Shown here one piece after another: positions 48,925-49,656 of a stretch of DNA of 49,656 bases; positions within the stretch are counted from its first letter, which is position 1, and each line of letters starts with the position of its first letter. Both the position numbers and the translations under genes were made by a program. A model generated the notes under the pieces. That model saw only the letters and a list, made by a program, of their open reading frames with translations, searched no databases and was not told the DNA's origin. The DNA comes from an uncultured Prevotellaceae bacterium (lineage in GTDB: Bacteria; Bacteroidota; Bacteroidia; Bacteroidales; Bacteroidaceae). The stretch spans positions 1-49,656 of the forward strand of contig CADACW010000018.1 of the NCBI GenBank assembly GCA_902786565.1. The letters are read 5' to 3'.

Positions 48925-49656
48925 ACTCTAAATTTAACTTTTATTGGGTCGCGATATTTGTACAAACGCATCATTTTCCATTGCTAGCTGCAATATGTCA
49001 TCAATCATAAATGGTTATTATCTAGCGACCGATTAAAGAAATTAATGATATATCTTGCTAAAGTCTTGCCTTGATGCTCCCTTTCACCGCCAGGAAAAGA
49101 GACATGTTTGACCTTGGCCGAAAGCTAATGGAGACCACGGATGGCAGTACCCCCATTTTAGCATCAAGGTTTAATACCCTATTAGATATGAACTCTACAG
49201 AGATAGTTAAATTAATCCGATGACTCGTTTTGCCCTCGCGTCGCGTTTATAAAGGTTAAATACGTTAAATCTGCACTCTCAAACCCATAAAAATCAGCAC
49301 TACAGCCACTTTTCTACCGTTTAGCATGCAATTTAATGATTATCAGTGTTTAATGTATTTTGGGTTTGCAGCGGCCTGACCTCCGTCACGATTCCAAACA
49401 GCGTGACAAGCATAGGATACCGTACTTCCTATAATTGTATTTAGAGCCATCTAAACAACCACAAACAATGAAAAGCACATGGAATTAAATCGTTGTATAT
49501 CAACTATTTTTGAATTTTAACACTTCGGACTTGCTTTTTGGTGGTTCTCAAAAATCCGCTTACCTTTCCTCTATAAATGGAGAACAAATTGCCCCGCTGA
49601 GGTAACAATCTCCGCGCAATCCGTTCCTGTATGCACATGAATCCCTATACACGGCC
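48925..49656. other. About 0.7 kb AT-rich region without a convincing gene
   Basis: No long frame, promoter match or RNA gene was found. On the minus strand a 24-codon frame (MIDDILQLAMENDAFVQISR..., near 49010 down to 48936) overlaps by ATGA the end of another short frame containing HVSFPGGEREHQGKTLARYI. They look like pieces of decayed genes that I do not recognise. The region may be a mobile-element edge, but no terminal repeats or integrase were seen. Confidence 0.4.

Noticed and set aside
49250-49400. Possible insertion-sequence end (CAAACCCA near 49281 and TGGGTTTG near 49362)
   Set aside because: The inverted match is short and imperfect, and no transposase or target duplication is visible.

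Overview
The window comes from a GC-rich member of the Bacteroidales, most likely Prevotellaceae. The evidence is: the Bacteroidetes promoter (TTTG/TTGG, 19 bases, then TAnnTTTG) recurs in front of many genes; there are secreted proteins with a Prevotella-type C-terminal tail, BspA-like leucine-rich repeats and dockerin-like Asp/Asn repeats; and Bacteroidales-type glycogen and amino-acid genes are present. No rRNA, tRNA, CRISPR array or intact insertion sequence was seen.

Layout. 1-3.1 kb: end of a surface-polysaccharide block (GT4 glycosyltransferase, WecA-like phosphotransferase) and exonuclease III. 3.2-9.5 kb: a large BspA-like surface protein, divergent from an SGNH hydrolase / LuxR-type regulator / SerB operon. 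9.5-11.6 kb: an unknown protein and MnmA. 11.7-18 kb: a stand-alone dockerin-like mini-gene, then leuC-leuD-MATE-SSS symporter-FGE-like protein. 18.1-19.7 kb: a TrpB2 gene whose transcribed leader encodes a 22-residue peptide with two adjacent Trp codons, so attenuation is likely. 19.8-24.7 kb: four 21-bp-spaced palindromes, then a glycogen operon (debranching enzyme, glycogen-synthase-like GT, GH57). 24.9-31.6 kb: a truncated ORF6N gene, a 1971-residue secreted FN3 protein and a small acidic protein. 31.7-37.7 kb: butyrate kinase, PepD, a sulfatase, a CPBP protease and RibF.

The most striking part is 38.8-45.7 kb. Two divergent operons share one 16-bp inverted repeat placed exactly 54.5 bp from each -7 box. 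Leftward run a ThiS-like sulfur carrier ending in Gly-Gly-Gly-Cys, a ThiF/MoeB-like E1 enzyme and a JAMM (Mec+/HcyD-like) peptidase. Rightward run DsrE, TusA, a family 2 encapsulin shell with an inserted cyclic-nucleotide-binding-like domain, a SufS-type cysteine desulfurase with an N-terminal extension (probable cargo) and a MetY-like sulfhydrylase. I read this as a sulfur module: an encapsulated desulfurase releases or stores sulfur, DsrE/TusA may relay it, the carrier thiocarboxylate delivers it to MetY, and the JAMM peptidase trims the carrier or releases the product. A NarL-type response regulator lies at the end of the cluster, and the inverted repeat has the 7-2-7 heptamer layout known for NarL. 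A third copy of the repeat, at identical spacing, stands before a decayed periplasmic-binding-protein gene.

46.5-49.7 kb is a more AT-rich, decayed or acquired end: a fused pdxS/pdxT remnant, then a two-gene AAA ATPase plus TOPRIM-like unit resembling anti-phage systems, with three copies of an operator-like motif around its promoter, and finally about 0.7 kb without a convincing gene.
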